Below, piece after piece: positions 50,869-60,287 of a stretch of 64,000 nucleotides of DNA; positions within the stretch are counted from its first letter, which is position 1, and every line of letters begins with the position of its first letter. The notes beneath the pieces are model-generated. The model had not been told where the DNA came from. It worked only from the letters and a program-made list of their open reading frames with translations, and did not search any database. Origin of the DNA: Sphingomonas sp. Leaf34 (GTDB lineage: Bacteria > Pseudomonadota > Alphaproteobacteria > Sphingomonadales > Sphingomonadaceae); contig NZ_LMLC01000005.1 in the NCBI RefSeq assembly GCF_001421805.1, forward strand, positions 124,001 through 188,000. Reading direction: 5' to 3'. Made by a program: the position numbers and the translations under genes.

Positions 50869-53391
50869 TTATCGCGAACCGGCGCCCCTTGCATCCGCCT
50901 TTTTCGTCCGCAGCGTGGCCGAGGCCGCGGCGGGGTCGTCGGGCCAGGGATGCTTGGGGTAGCGCCCGCGCATTTCCTTCGCCACCGCGGTCCAGCTGCC
51001 CGCCCAGAATCCCGGCAGGTCGCGCGTCGTCTGGATCGGTCGGCCGGCGGGCGATGTCAGGCTCAGCACCAGCGGCACGCGGCCCTCGCCGATCACCGGA
51101 TGCACGCCGAGCCCGAACAGCGCCTGGACGCGGAGTTCGACGCGCGGGCCGCCCTCGGCCGCATAGTCGATCGCGTGCGTGCTGCCGGCGGGGCTGGTGA
51201 AATCGGGCGGGGCAAGGCGGTTGATCGTCTGCATCGCGTCCCAGCCGAGCAGGTTGCGCAACGCTTCGGCCAGCGCACCGGGCGCGATCGCATCGAGCCG
51301 GCGCTTGCCCGCCAGTAGCGGGGCGAGCCATTCCTCCACCCGGTCGAGCAGCGTCGCGTCGTCGAGCGGCACGCCGGCATAGGTGGCACGGTCACGCAAC
51401 GCCTGCGCGCCGTCGCTCCACGCGAGTTGGCCGAGGCCATGCTCGCGGACGCCGGCCAGCAGCGCGGCGAGAATCGAGTCCGGATCCGCGCCGCTATCGG
51501 GGCCGCTGGACAGACGAATCGCGCCGAGCCGGCGTTCGCGCAACGCCTGGATCCCGCCGGTCGTGGAATCGAACACCACCGTGCGGCGCGATTCGATCCG
51601 GTCCGCGAACAGCGTTTCGACCGTGGCCTGCTCGATCGCAACGGCCGAGAGAATGCGTGCGCCCGCCGCCGAGCCTTGCGTGTCGGCGACCGCGAGCCAT
51701 TCCGACCGCGCCAGCGGCGAGGTCGGGTCGAGCCGGAACCCCCGCCCGCCGACCGAAGCCCAGGTCTCCCCGGAGGCATCGCGCCGGCGCGCGACCCGAT
51801 CGGGGAAGCCAAGCGCGACGCATACCTCTGCTCCCCTCCCGCCTGCGGGAGGGGTCGGGGGAGGGGCTGACCCAGCAACGCCGCGCCCCTGGTGTATGTC
51901 ACGCCCCCCCCCAACCCCTCCCGCAAGCGGAAGGGGGGCAAGTTTCGCCCATCTCTCGGCCATCCCCCGCGCCGCCTGCGCCTTCGGCCCGCGCTCGGTC
52001 TTCCACCGGCGAAGACGCGTTTCGAGATCGACGTCCTGCCCGCCAATCCCGCGCTCGCCGAGCAGCACCGCAACCTGCGCCGCGACCGGCGCGAGGCCGC
52101 GCTCCCCCGCCCGCAACAGCATATGCGCCAGCCGTGGGGGCATCGGCAACTTCGCGATCGCGCGTCCGTGCGGCGTCGGGCGGCCGTCCTCGATCGCCTC
52201 CAGCGTCGTCAGTCGCGCCATCGCCTCGTCGATCGCAGCAGCCGGGGGCGGATCGATCCAGCGCAACTCACGCGGATCGCCGACGCCCCACAGCGCGCAG
52301 GCGAGCACCAGCGCCGACAGGTCCGCCTCCAGGATCTCGGGCGGATCGTAGCGCGGCAGCCCCGCGGTCGCCGCCTCTTCCCACAAGCGATACGCGACGC
52401 CCGGCCCAAGGCGGGCAGCGCGGCCGGCGCGTTGCGTCACCGCGGCCTGGCTTGCGCGCTCGGTCACCAGCCGAGTCATCCCCGCGGCGCGGTCGTAGCG
52501 TGGGCGCCGGGCGAGGGCTGAATCGACGACGATGCGGATCCCGTCGAGCGTCAGGCTGGTCTCGGCGATGCTGGTGGCGAGCACGACCTTGCGGCGGCCA
52601 TCGGGTTCGGGAAGGATCGCGGCACGCTGCGCGGCGGGGTCGAGGCTGCCGTGAAGCTCGTGCAGCACGATATCGTCGGGAAGATTGGCGAGCCGGTCGG
52701 CGGTGCGTTCGATCTCCGCGACGCCGGGAAGGAAGGCGAGCACGCCGCCTTCCGCTTCGCCGAGCGCGCGACGGATCGCCGACGCGACCGAATCCTCGAT
52801 CCGCAATTCCGCCTGGCGGCCGATATGGCGCAGCGTCAGCGGATAGCTACGCCCTTCGCTCTCGATCACCGGAGCGCCGTCCATGAGCGCAGCGAACCTA
52901 GCGCCATCGAGCGTCGCCGACATCGCGACGATACGCAGGTCGGGCCGGAACGCCGCCTGCACGTCGAGCGCGAGCGCGAGACCGAAATCGCCGTCGAGAC
53001 TGCGCTCATGCACCTCGTCGAACAGCACCGCGGAGATGCCCGCGAGTTCGGGATCGCCCTGGATTCGCGCGACGAAGATGCCCTCCGTGATCACCGTGAC
53101 CCGGGTCGCGGCGGACCGCTTGCTGTCCATGCGGGTCGCATAGCCGAAGGTCTGGCCGACCGGTTCGCCCGCGGTCGCCGCCATCCGCTCGGCCGCCGCC
53201 CGCGCCGCCAGGCGCCGCGGCGACAGCAGCAGGATCTCGCCGGCGCACCATGGCTCGGCTAGCAGGGCCGGCGCAACCGCGGTGGTCTTGCCCGCACCCG
53301 GCGGCGCGACGAGCACCGCCGATGATCGCGCGCGCAAAGCGGCGAGCAGGTCGGGCAGCACGGCAAGGATCGGCAGAGCAGGCGGAGTCAT
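50869..53391 (-). CDS. hrpB: ATP-dependent helicase HrpB with in-frame repeat insertion
   Basis: 840-residue DEAH/RHA-type RNA helicase. Walker A is VAPPGAGKTT (28-37) and motif II DEVH (125-128). SATLD is motif III, and QRAGRAAR is motif VI. The HrpB-specific C-terminal domain includes NLLGWDAMQTINRLAP and LRVQALFGLGVHPVIGEGRVPLVLSLTSPAGRPIQTTRDLPGFW. Residues about 484-520 are a Gly/Pro-rich peptide (PLAGGVGGG ... PPPTPPAGGRG) encoded by a family C palindromic element. It lies in the variable linker after the ratchet domain. The start is ATG 53389-53391. Confidence 0.95.
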   Translation of the reverse strand: MTPPALPILAVLPDLLAALRARSSAVLVAPPGAGKTTAVAPALLAEPWCAGEILLLSPRRLAARAAAERMAATAGEPVGQTFGYATRMDSKRSAATRVTVITEGIFVARIQGDPELAGISAVLFDEVHERSLDGDFGLALALDVQAAFRPDLRIVAMSATLDGARFAALMDGAPVIESEGRSYPLTLRHIGRQAELRIEDSVASAIRRALGEAEGGVLAFLPGVAEIERTADRLANLPDDIVLHELHGSLDPAAQRAAILPEPDGRRKVVLATSIAETSLTLDGIRIVVDSALARRPRYDRAAGMTRLVTERASQAAVTQRAGRAARLGPGVAYRLWEEAATAGLPRYDPPEILEADLSALVLACALWGVGDPRELRWIDPPPAAAIDEAMARLTTLEAIEDGRPTPHGRAIAKLPMPPRLAHMLLRAGERGLAPVAAQVAVLLGERGIGGQDVDLETRLRRWKTERGPKAQAARGMAERWAKLAPLPLAGGVGGGRDIHQGRGVAGSAPPPTPPAGGRGAEVCVALGFPDRVARRRDASGETWASVGGRGFRLDPTSPLARSEWLAVADTQGSAAGARILSAVAIEQATVETLFADRIESRRTVVFDSTTGGIQALRERRLGAIRLSSGPDSGADPDSILAALLAGVREHGLGQLAWSDGAQALRDRATYAGVPLDDATLLDRVEEWLAPLLAGKRRLDAIAPGALAEALRNLLGWDAMQTINRLAPPDFTSPAGSTHAIDYAAEGGPRVELRVQALFGLGVHPVIGEGRVPLVLSLTSPAGRPIQTTRDLPGFWAGSWTAVAKEMRGRYPKHPWPDDPAAASATLRTKKADARGAGSR
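51831..51938. repeat. Family C element inserted in frame inside hrpB
   Basis: CTCCCCTCCCGCCTGCGGGA then GGGGTCGGGGGAGGGG on the left, and CCAACCCCTCCCGCAAGCGG on the right, match the intergenic element at 29921-30026 in order and orientation. About 108 bases are translated on the minus strand without a stop. Confidence 0.9.
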
Positions 53392-53462
53392 CGGCGCCTG
53401 CTGCCACAAGCAAAGCCGCGGCGACAGCGTTCGGGCTGCAAAACGTCGCATGCCGCGGTTCA

Positions 53463-53586
53463 ATCCTCCCCCGCCAGGGGGAGGTGGCGCCGAAGGCGAC
53501 GGAGGGGGAGGACACGGAACAGGCGTTTCTCCTTCCTCCCCCTCCGTCAGGCTGATGCCTGCCACCTCCCCCTGGCGGGGGAGGAT
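53463..53586. repeat. Dispersed palindromic element, family D copy 3
   Basis: 124 bp. ATCCTCCCCCGCCAGGGGGA then GGTGGCG at the left are mirrored by GCCACCTCCCCCTGGCGGGG then GAGGAT at the right. Inner arms are GGAGGGGGAGGA and TCCTCCCCCTCC. The 292-base hrpB-mrcA gap holds this element and little else. Confidence 0.87.
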
Positions 53587-53683
53587 CGCTTGCGATCGGC
53601 TTCGGCGACGGCGACTGGCCCACCCCTGCGCCACCGAAGGCTGGCAAGCGCCCGGGAACCTGCTAGATGCGACGCCAATATTT

Positions 53684-56200
53684 ATGGCGTCCGACCCCTC
53701 CCCCAATCCGACGACGGCGACCCGCCGCACCACCGACAGGTTGCGGGGCGGGTTGTCGCGCGCCTGGGCAAGCCGCTGGACCAAGGCCGCGCTCGCGCTG
53801 GTCGTGCTCGGTTTCGTCGCGATCTTCGCGTTCTGGCTCGCGGTCATCCGCGACCTGCCGTCGGTCGATACGCTGCGCACCTACGAGCCGCCGTTGCCGA
53901 CCAACGTCCGCGGGATCGATGGCGCGCCGATCCACAGCTATGCGCGCGAACGCCGCGTCGAGCTCAGCTATGCCGAATATCCGCCGCTGCTGGTGAAGGC
54001 GTTCCTCGCCGCGGAGGACAAGTCGTTCTTCGAGCATCACGGCGTCGACTATCCCGGTCTTGCGGGCGCGGTCTATGATTACGCGACCAAGCTCGGCACC
54101 GGCAAGCGCGCCAAGGGCGGATCGACGATCACGCAGCAGGTCGCGAAGAACCTGTTGATCGGCAACGCCTATTCGCCATCGCGCAAACTGCGCGAGGCGG
54201 TGCTGGCGTACAAGATCGAGGATACGCTGACCAAGCAGCAGATCCTCGAGCTCTATCTCAACCAGATCGCGCTTGGTCGCAACGCGTTCGGCGTCGAGGC
54301 GGCGAGCCATGCCTATTTCGACAAGGAGCTCGACCAGCTCGATCTCGCGCAGATGGCGTATCTCGCGATCCTGCCCAAGGGTCCGTCGAACTATGATCCG
54401 GTGCGCAATGCCGAGCGCGCGATGATCCGCCGCAACTACGTACTCAACCGGATGCTCGACAACGGCTTCATCACGCGGGCGCAGCATGACCAGGCGAATG
54501 CCGAGCCGCTGGGTGCGGTGTTGCGTCGCACGCCCAAGTTCGAGAGCGTCGGCGGCTATTTCGTCGAGGAGGTCCGCCGCCAGCTGATGGCGAAGTTCGG
54601 CGAGAACGCGAAGGACGGCCCGTACAGCGTCTATTCGGGCGGGCTATGGGTGCGGACCTCGTTCGACGCGAAGTTGCAGGATCTCGCGCAGCAGGCGCTT
54701 CGTGATGGCCTGGTGCGGTTCGACAGCGGGCGCGGCTGGAACGGCCCCATTCGCCATGTCGATATCGAGGATGACAACTGGCTCCAGCCGCTGCTCAACA
54801 GCAATATCGCGCTGGATTACCGCGACTGGGTCGCGGCGATCGTGACGGGCAAGGACGGCAACGCCTGGAGCCTCGGCTTCCGCACCGGCAAGACCGGCAC
54901 GCTGCCGCGCTATGCCGCGCAGATGGCGGTGCGCGGCAAGGGCGGCAACGCGTTCGGCGCGATCAAGACGGGTGACATCATCGCGGTGGCGCCCGACGGC
55001 AGCGACTTCTCGTTGCGCGCTATTCCCAAGGTGTCGGGCGCGTTCGTCGTCGAGGAGCCCGCATCGGGCCGCGTGCTGGCGATGCAGGGCGGGTTCGACG
55101 ACCGGTTGCAGGCGTTCAACCGCGCGACGCAGGCGATGCGGCAGCCGGGATCGACGATCAAGCCGATCGTCTATTCCGCCGCGCTCGACAACGGCATGAC
55201 GCCCGCCTCGATCATCGTCGACGGGCCGTTCTGCGTCTATCAGGGCGCGCGGCTTGGGCAGAAATGCTTCCGCAACTTCGGCAATTCGCGCGGTGCCGGG
55301 CCGCACACGATGCGCTGGGGCATCGAGCAGTCGCGCAACCTGATGACGGTGCGCACCGCCGCGCAGACCGGGATGCCGAAGGTCGTCGCCACCATCAAGA
55401 AGATGGGCGTCGGCGACTATGCGCCCTATCTCTCGTTCGCGCTGGGTGCGGGCGAGACGACGGTGGGACGGATGGTCAACGCCTATTCGATCCTCGCGAA
55501 CAACGGCAAGGGCGGGCCGCCCTCTCTGATCGACTTCGTCCAGGATCGTCACGGCAAGGTGATCTGGCCCGAGAACTGGCGCGCCTGCGACCGCTGCAAC
55601 GCCCCCGACTGGGACGGCAAGCCGATGCCGCGTCCGGTCACGCGCCAGCGCCAGGTGCTCGACGCGATGACCGCGTACCAAATGGTCCATATCACCGAAG
55701 GCGTCGTCCAGCGCGGTACCGCGGTGACGCTGCGCGATCTCGACCGGCCGATGTTCGGCAAGACCGGGACCAACAATGGCCCGACCGACGTGTGGTTCAT
55801 CGGCGGCACGCCGCAGTTCGTCGGCGGGCTGTATATCGGCTTCGACACGCCGCGGAACCTGGGCGGGGCCGCACAGGGCGGCACGCTCGCCGCACCGATC
55901 TTCAAACAGTTTGCGGTCAAGGCGTATGAGGATCTGCCCAAGCTGCCGTTCCGCGCGCCGGCGGGCATCCGCATGGTCCGGATCGATCGCGCGAGCGGGC
56001 GTCCCGTCTACGGCACATGGCCCAACACCGACGATCCCAAGCCCGCGGTGATCTGGGAAGCGTTCAAGCCCGAAAGCGAACCGCGCCGAGCCGCACGCCG
56101 CGCAGGCCCCGCCCCGGCGGCCGCCGCGACAGTCGCCGTGAAGAAGGCCGAAGCGCCGCGCGACAGCGATTTCTTGCAAAGAGAAGGCGGAATCTACTAG
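53684..56200 (+). CDS. mrcA: Penicillin-binding protein 1A
   Basis: 838-residue bifunctional peptidoglycan synthase. A cytoplasmic tail and one membrane helix (ALALVVLGFVAIFAFWLAVI, about 36-55) are followed by the GT51 glycosyltransferase with AAEDKSFFEHHGVD, KGGSTITQQVAKNLL and KIEDTLTKQQILELYLNQI. An OB-like linker and the transpeptidase follow, with catalytic GSTIKP, SRN in EQSRNLMT and KTGT in FGKTGTNNGPTDVWFIG. A basic, Ala-rich tail ends the protein. The start is ATG 53684-53686. Confidence 0.95.
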   Translation: MASDPSPNPTTATRRTTDRLRGGLSRAWASRWTKAALALVVLGFVAIFAFWLAVIRDLPSVDTLRTYEPPLPTNVRGIDGAPIHSYARERRVELSYAEYPPLLVKAFLAAEDKSFFEHHGVDYPGLAGAVYDYATKLGTGKRAKGGSTITQQVAKNLLIGNAYSPSRKLREAVLAYKIEDTLTKQQILELYLNQIALGRNAFGVEAASHAYFDKELDQLDLAQMAYLAILPKGPSNYDPVRNAERAMIRRNYVLNRMLDNGFITRAQHDQANAEPLGAVLRRTPKFESVGGYFVEEVRRQLMAKFGENAKDGPYSVYSGGLWVRTSFDAKLQDLAQQALRDGLVRFDSGRGWNGPIRHVDIEDDNWLQPLLNSNIALDYRDWVAAIVTGKDGNAWSLGFRTGKTGTLPRYAAQMAVRGKGGNAFGAIKTGDIIAVAPDGSDFSLRAIPKVSGAFVVEEPASGRVLAMQGGFDDRLQAFNRATQAMRQPGSTIKPIVYSAALDNGMTPASIIVDGPFCVYQGARLGQKCFRNFGNSRGAGPHTMRWGIEQSRNLMTVRTAAQTGMPKVVATIKKMGVGDYAPYLSFALGAGETTVGRMVNAYSILANNGKGGPPSLIDFVQDRHGKVIWPENWRACDRCNAPDWDGKPMPRPVTRQRQVLDAMTAYQMVHITEGVVQRGTAVTLRDLDRPMFGKTGTNNGPTDVWFIGGTPQFVGGLYIGFDTPRNLGGAAQGGTLAAPIFKQFAVKAYEDLPKLPFRAPAGIRMVRIDRASGRPVYGTWPNTDDPKPAVIWEAFKPESEPRRAARRAGPAPAAAATVAVKKAEAPRDSDFLQREGGIY

Positions 56201-56214
56201 CGCAGTTCCTACAT

Positions 56215-56294
56215 CGTCATCCCAGCGTACGCTGGAATCTCTGCCTACACCCGCGCGCTCGCGAACGGGGATCCCGGCGTCTGCAGGGATGACG
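56215..56294. repeat. Degenerate family B-like palindrome
   Basis: CGTCATCCCAGCGTACGCTGG at the left and AGGGATGACG at the right resemble the family B arms, with a more diverged centre. It lies between mrcA and prfB. Confidence 0.6.
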
Positions 56295-56313
56295 GACATT
56301 TTGGAGAATACCC

Positions 56314-57441
56314 ATGCGCGCCGAAGCGCAGGCTCACGTAGACACCATCAAAGACGCGCTGGCCTTGCTGCGCCGCTTCCTCGACTGGGACCGCGCGCTG
56401 CGTCGTCTCGACGAGCTGAACGCGCGCGTCGAGGATCAGGCGCTCTGGTCCGATCCCAAGGCCGCGCAGGAGGTGATGCGCGAGCGTCGTCGGCTCGACG
56501 AGGCGATCGGCGCGACCCGCGCGATCGAGAGCGAGCTGGCAGACACGTCCGAGCTGATCGAGATGGCCGAGGCCGAGGGCGACACCGCGATGGAGGCGGA
56601 CGGCGTCGCCGCGCTCGCCGAACTCGCCGCGCGTGCCGACAAGGACAAGATCAAGGCGCTGCTCGCGGGCGAGGCCGATGGCAACGACACCTATATCGAG
56701 GTCAACGCCGGCGCCGGCGGCACCGAGAGCCAGGACTGGGCGGGGATGCTCAGCCGGATGTATTCGCGCTGGGGCGAACGCCACGGGCTGAAGGTCGAGC
56801 TGATCGACCAGCATTCGGGCGAGCAGGCGGGCATCAAGTCCGCCACGCTGCTGCTGAAAGGCGAGAATGCGTATGGCTATGCCAAGACCGAGAGCGGCGT
56901 CCACCGCCTCGTCCGGATCAGCCCCTACGACTCGGCCGCACGCCGCCACACCTCGTTCGCCAGCGTCTGGGTCTATCCGGTCGTCGACGACAATATCGAG
57001 GTCGAATACAACGAAAGCGACCTGCGCATCGACACGTACCGCGCGAGCGGCGCCGGCGGTCAGCACATCAACACGACCGATTCCGCGGTGCGTATCACGC
57101 ACGTGCCAACCGGCATCGTCGTCCAGTGCCAGAACCAGCGATCGCAGCACAAGAACAAGGCCGAGGCGTATAACCAGCTCCGTGCGCGTCTGTACGAGCG
57201 TGAACTGGCGATCCGCGAAGCTGCCGCCAATGCCGAGAATGCGGGCAAGACCGATATCGGCTGGGGCCACCAGATCCGCAGCTACGTGCTTCAGCCGTAC
57301 CAGATGGTGAAAGACCTCCGCACCGGGGTCGTCTCGACCAGCCCGTCGGACGTGCTCGACGGCGATCTCGAGCTGTTCATGGCCGCGGCATTGTCGCAGC
57401 GCGTGACAGGCGAGGCGGTCGAGGTGGAGGACGTCGATTGA
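56314..57441 (+). CDS. prfB: Peptide chain release factor 2, uninterrupted frame
   Basis: 375-residue RF2 that terminates at UGA and UAA. GGQ is at 248-250 ([16 protein letters not shown]). The codon-recognition tripeptide position reads SPY (203-205) in [19 protein letters not shown], where E. coli RF2 has SPF. The early region [10 protein letters not shown] aligns with the E. coli frameshift site, but no UGA is present, so the autoregulatory +1 frameshift is absent. The lipoprotein-methyltransferase gene overlaps its stop. Confidence 0.95.
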   Translation: MRAEAQAHVDTIKDALALLRRFLDWDRALRRLDELNARVEDQALWSDPKAAQEVMRERRRLDEAIGATRAIESELADTSELIEMAEAEGDTAMEADGVAALAELAARADKDKIKALLAGEADGNDTYIEVNAGAGGTESQDWAGMLSRMYSRWGERHGLKVELIDQHSGEQAGIKSATLLLKGENAYGYAKTESGVHRLVRISPYDSAARRHTSFASVWVYPVVDDNIEVEYNESDLRIDTYRASGAGGQHINTTDSAVRITHVPTGIVVQCQNQRSQHKNKAEAYNQLRARLYERELAIREAAANAENAGKTDIGWGHQIRSYVLQPYQMVKDLRTGVVSTSPSDVLDGDLELFMAAALSQRVTGEAVEVEDVD

Positions 57442-58160
57442 GGCTGAGGGGTGCCCTTGCCCTGATGCTGTCGCCGGTTTTCCTGCTTGCGGCCTGCGAT
57501 GGCAGCAAGCCGCTGATCAAGCGCGAGCCGAAGCAACTGGCGTTCCCCGCCGCCGATCGGCCGGTCGCGTCGATCGTCTCGGCGCGCTGGTCGAACGAGG
57601 AGGCGCGCGACCGGCTCAACGAGGCGGGCGAGGTCATGAACAAGGCCGAGATCCGCAAGGGCATGACGGTCGCGGACATCGGCGCGGGCGAAGGCTATTA
57701 CACGATTCGCATGGCCGCCCGTGTCGGCAAGGACGGACGCGTGCTGGCCGAGGACATCGTCGCGAGCGTCCGCGACCAGCTGGCGGAGCGGGTCGCGCGC
57801 GAGGATCTGGCGAACGTCAGCGTGAAGCTGGGCGAGGCGAACGACCCGAAGCTGCCCGATGCAAGCTTCGACAGGGTGGTGATGGTGCACATGTATCACG
57901 AGATCGAGCAGCCCTACGAGTTCCTGTGGCGGTTGCGACCGTCGCTGAAGCCCGACGGGCTGGTCGTGGTGGTCGATGCGAACCGCCCGACGCAGGACCA
58001 CGGGACGCCGCCGGCGTTGCTGAAGTGCGAGTTCGCCGCGGTGGGATACACGCAGGTCGATATGGACGAGATGCCGTCGGCCGGCGGCTATCTCGCGACG
58101 TTCCGCGCGACCGGGCCGCGGCCGGCGCCGGAGGCAATCCGGGGGTGTCGCTTGCAGTGA
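57438..58160 (+). CDS. Class I methyltransferase with lipoprotein-type signal
   Basis: 240 residues. The N-terminus [22 protein letters not shown] is a signal with lipobox LAAC (C about 20). It is followed by a Rossmann methyltransferase: [16 protein letters not shown] is the SAM loop, and [37 protein letters not shown] covers motifs II-III. Export of a SAM-dependent enzyme is odd because SAM is cytoplasmic. The start is TTG 57438-57440, overlapping the prfB stop (TTGA). A shorter cytoplasmic start cannot be excluded but none is well placed. Confidence 0.78.
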   Translation: MRLRGALALMLSPVFLLAACDGSKPLIKREPKQLAFPAADRPVASIVSARWSNEEARDRLNEAGEVMNKAEIRKGMTVADIGAGEGYYTIRMAARVGKDGRVLAEDIVASVRDQLAERVAREDLANVSVKLGEANDPKLPDASFDRVVMVHMYHEIEQPYEFLWRLRPSLKPDGLVVVVDANRPTQDHGTPPALLKCEFAAVGYTQVDMDEMPSAGGYLATFRATGPRPAPEAIRGCRLQ

Positions 58161-58190
58161 GTTTTGGCTTCGGCCCTGACCGAACCAGAT

Positions 58191-58299
58191 GCACCACCCC
58201 GGCGGAGGCCGGGGCCGAAGTGGAGAGGTCGCAGTAACTGCGTACTGGACTCCGTTAGCACCATCCCCAATTGGGCTCCGGCCTCCGCCGGGGTGGTGC
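58191..58299. repeat. Dispersed palindromic element, family A copy 4 (inverted)
   Basis: 109 bp with arms GCACCACCCCGG/CCGGGGTGGTGC. Its core reads GAAGTGGAGAGGTCGCAGTAA ... CCGTTAGCACC ... CCCAATTGGG. That is the reverse complement of copy 2's order, so the element has a real orientation despite its palindromic ends. Confidence 0.87.
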
Positions 58300-58318
58300 C
58301 GGATAGAAGACCCGTCGC

Positions 58319-58711
58319 TCACACGACGCCCATCGCCCGCAGGCTCGTGACCTTGCCCCCAGCGATCACCAGATGGTCGAGCAACACCACCTCCAGCGTC
58401 CGCAACGCCGCCGCCAGCGCGCGCGTGAACGCCAGGTCGCGCGCGCTCGGCGTCGCATCCCCGCTGGGATGGTTGTGCGCGATCACCACGCCGGCCGCAT
58501 CGAACGCCAACGCATCGGCCGCGACCGTCCGGATCGAGATCGCGACATGGTCCCTCCCCCCGACGATATGCCGCAGGCCCAGAAGCCTCCGATTCGGATC
58601 AAGATACGCGACCGCCGCCATCTCGACGCAGGCCTCACCCAACCCCGCGAACAGCGCACACGCGGTGGCAAGGTCGGTGACAGAACGCAAAGGCTCGGGC
58701 GATGGCGGCAC
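58319..58711 (-). CDS. RadC-type JAB-domain protein (short)
   Basis: 130 residues with the MPN+/JAB metalloprotease motif [19 protein letters not shown] (HxHPSGD plus PS), and [20 protein letters not shown] at the end. The N-terminal helix-hairpin-helix part of full-length RadC (about 220 residues) is missing. It is therefore a JAB-only form, known as a regular variant rather than a broken gene. The start is probably GTG 58709-58711. Function in repair is unproven for the family. Confidence 0.82.
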   Translation of the reverse strand: MPPSPEPLRSVTDLATACALFAGLGEACVEMAAVAYLDPNRRLLGLRHIVGGRDHVAISIRTVAADALAFDAAGVVIAHNHPSGDATPSARDLAFTRALAAALRTLEVVLLDHLVIAGGKVTSLRAMGVV

Positions 58712-58796
58712 GGATCAGCCTGCCCCGCGCCATTCGCGACCACACGCGCAACTACATCCGCTTGAGCCCCCGCCCCCCCGCCGCTACGCAGGCCCA

Positions 58797-59591
58797 ATGC
58801 GCCAATATCTTGACCTCATGGACCGCGTGCTCTCGACCGGCGTCGAGACGATGGACCGCACCGGCACCGGCACGCTGAGCGTCTTCGGCGCGCAGATGCG
58901 GTTCGATCTCGCGGCGGGCTTCCCTGTCCTCACGACCAAGAAGCTCCACCTCCGCTCGATCATCGTCGAGCTTCTGTGGTTCCTGCGCGGCGACACCAAT
59001 GTCCGCTGGCTGCAGGAGCGCAAGGTCGCGATCTGGGACGAATGGGCGGACGAGGCCGGCGATCTTGGCCCGGTCTATGGCAAGCAGTGGCGCGACTGGG
59101 CGACCGCCGACGGCCGCCATATCGACCAGATCGCCGCGCTGATCGACCAGATCAGGACCAACCCCGCCTCGCGCCGCCAGATCGTCAGCGCGTGGAATCC
59201 GGGCGACCTGCATGCGATGGCGCTCGCGCCGTGCCACTGCCTGTTCCAGACTCACGTCGCGAACGGCAAGCTGTCGCTCCAGCTCTATCAGCGCTCGGGC
59301 GACATCTTCCTCGGCGTGCCGTTCAATATCGCCAGCTATGCATTGTTGACGCACATCCTTGCGCAGCAATGCGGGCTCGAGGTCGGTGAGTTCATCTGGA
59401 CCGGCGGCGACTGCCATCTCTATGCGAACCATCTCGAGCAGGCGCGGCTGCAGTTGAGCCGCGACCCCGGCCCGCTCCCGCGGCTCGATATCGTCCGCAA
59501 GCCGGACTCGATCGACGCGTATGAGTATGAGGATTTCGTGCTCCACGACTATGTCGCGCAGCCGCACATCAAAGCGCCCGTCGCCGTCTGA
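58797..59591 (+). CDS. thyA: Thymidylate synthase
   Basis: 264-residue folate-dependent enzyme converting dUMP to d[21 protein letters not shown] is the N-terminal phosphate-binding Arg loop. [12 protein letters not shown] contains the catalytic Cys (first C), and [26 protein letters not shown] is the signature. The C-terminus ends IKAPVAV as usual. folA follows two genes later, closing the folate cycle that ThyA drains. Confidence 0.97.
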   Translation: MRQYLDLMDRVLSTGVETMDRTGTGTLSVFGAQMRFDLAAGFPVLTTKKLHLRSIIVELLWFLRGDTNVRWLQERKVAIWDEWADEAGDLGPVYGKQWRDWATADGRHIDQIAALIDQIRTNPASRRQIVSAWNPGDLHAMALAPCHCLFQTHVANGKLSLQLYQRSGDIFLGVPFNIASYALLTHILAQQCGLEVGEFIWTGGDCHLYANHLEQARLQLSRDPGPLPRLDIVRKPDSIDAYEYEDFVLHDYVAQPHIKAPVAV

Positions 59592-59666
59592 ACAGAGAGC
59601 GAATCGCAATAGGAACTGGGTGCCGTCCGCACGGTTGACCGTCCGAACCTATTCGGAAGGCCTATC

Positions 59667-60185
59667 ATGGACATCACCCAGCTCATCCTCGACGAACACG
59701 CGCAGCAGCGTGCGCTGTTCGCGCAGATCGATTCGATCGACGCCAAGGATACCGAGGCGCTGTCGGCACTGTGGACCCGCCTCAAGAACCTGCTCGACGC
59801 GCATGCCGAGGCGGAAGAGCGATTCTTCTACCCGCGGCTGATGAAGATCGGCACCGGCGGCAACGACGCCGACTCGGCGGCCGAGGAGACCGAGGACGCG
59901 ATCGAGGATCACAACGACATTCGCGAGACCGGCGAAGCGGTCGACAAGCACCCGGTCGGCTCGGACGCGTGGTTCGAGGCGGTCGGCGAGTGCAACAAGG
60001 CGAACAGCGATCACCTCGCCGAGGAAGAGCGCCAGGGCCTGACCGACTTCCGCAAGCATGCGACGCTGGAAGAGCGGCACGAGCTGGGCGTCCGGTTCGC
60101 GGCGTTCGAGGCGAACCACCTGAACGGCGTGAAGGTCGTTGAGAAGGATCCCGAGGCGTATGTGAAGGAACACGCCCCGAACTGA
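59667..60185 (+). CDS. Hemerythrin HHE domain protein
   Basis: 172 residues. Di-iron ligand positions appear as DEHAQQR (H11), LDAHAEAEERFFYP (H and E), IEDHNDIRE and NSDHLAEEER. It is a cytoplasmic four-helix bundle that may bind O2 or NO or buffer iron stress. It lies between thyA and folA, though no functional tie is evident. Confidence 0.87.
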   Translation: MDITQLILDEHAQQRALFAQIDSIDAKDTEALSALWTRLKNLLDAHAEAEERFFYPRLMKIGTGGNDADSAAEETEDAIEDHNDIRETGEAVDKHPVGSDAWFEAVGECNKANSDHLAEEERQGLTDFRKHATLEERHELGVRFAAFEANHLNGVKVVEKDPEAYVKEHAPN

Positions 60186-60196
60186 TCCCTTCACCA

Positions 60197-60220
60197 CCAC
60201 CCCGGCGAAGGCCGGGGTGG
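60197..60220. repeat. Solo palindrome of family A arm
   Basis: CCACCCCGGCGAAGGCCGGGG followed by TGG is a single arm hairpin of family A between the hemerythrin gene and folA. The rest of the element is absent. Confidence 0.65.
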
Positions 60221-60287
60221 AGGAGGCTGGGGTGCCACCCTATACGGGGGAGTAGCCCCCAGCCCCCCGATCCGGCATGATGTCCGC

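Noticed and set aside
50869..53880. Longer hrpB reading beginning at 53880
   Set aside because: The extra 163 codons run through the family D repeat and into mrcA on the other strand. The HrpB family starts at MTPPALPILAV (53391).
56370..56395. Programmed +1 frameshift in prfB
   Set aside because: The site corresponding to the E. coli UGA reads as sense codons in one continuous frame.
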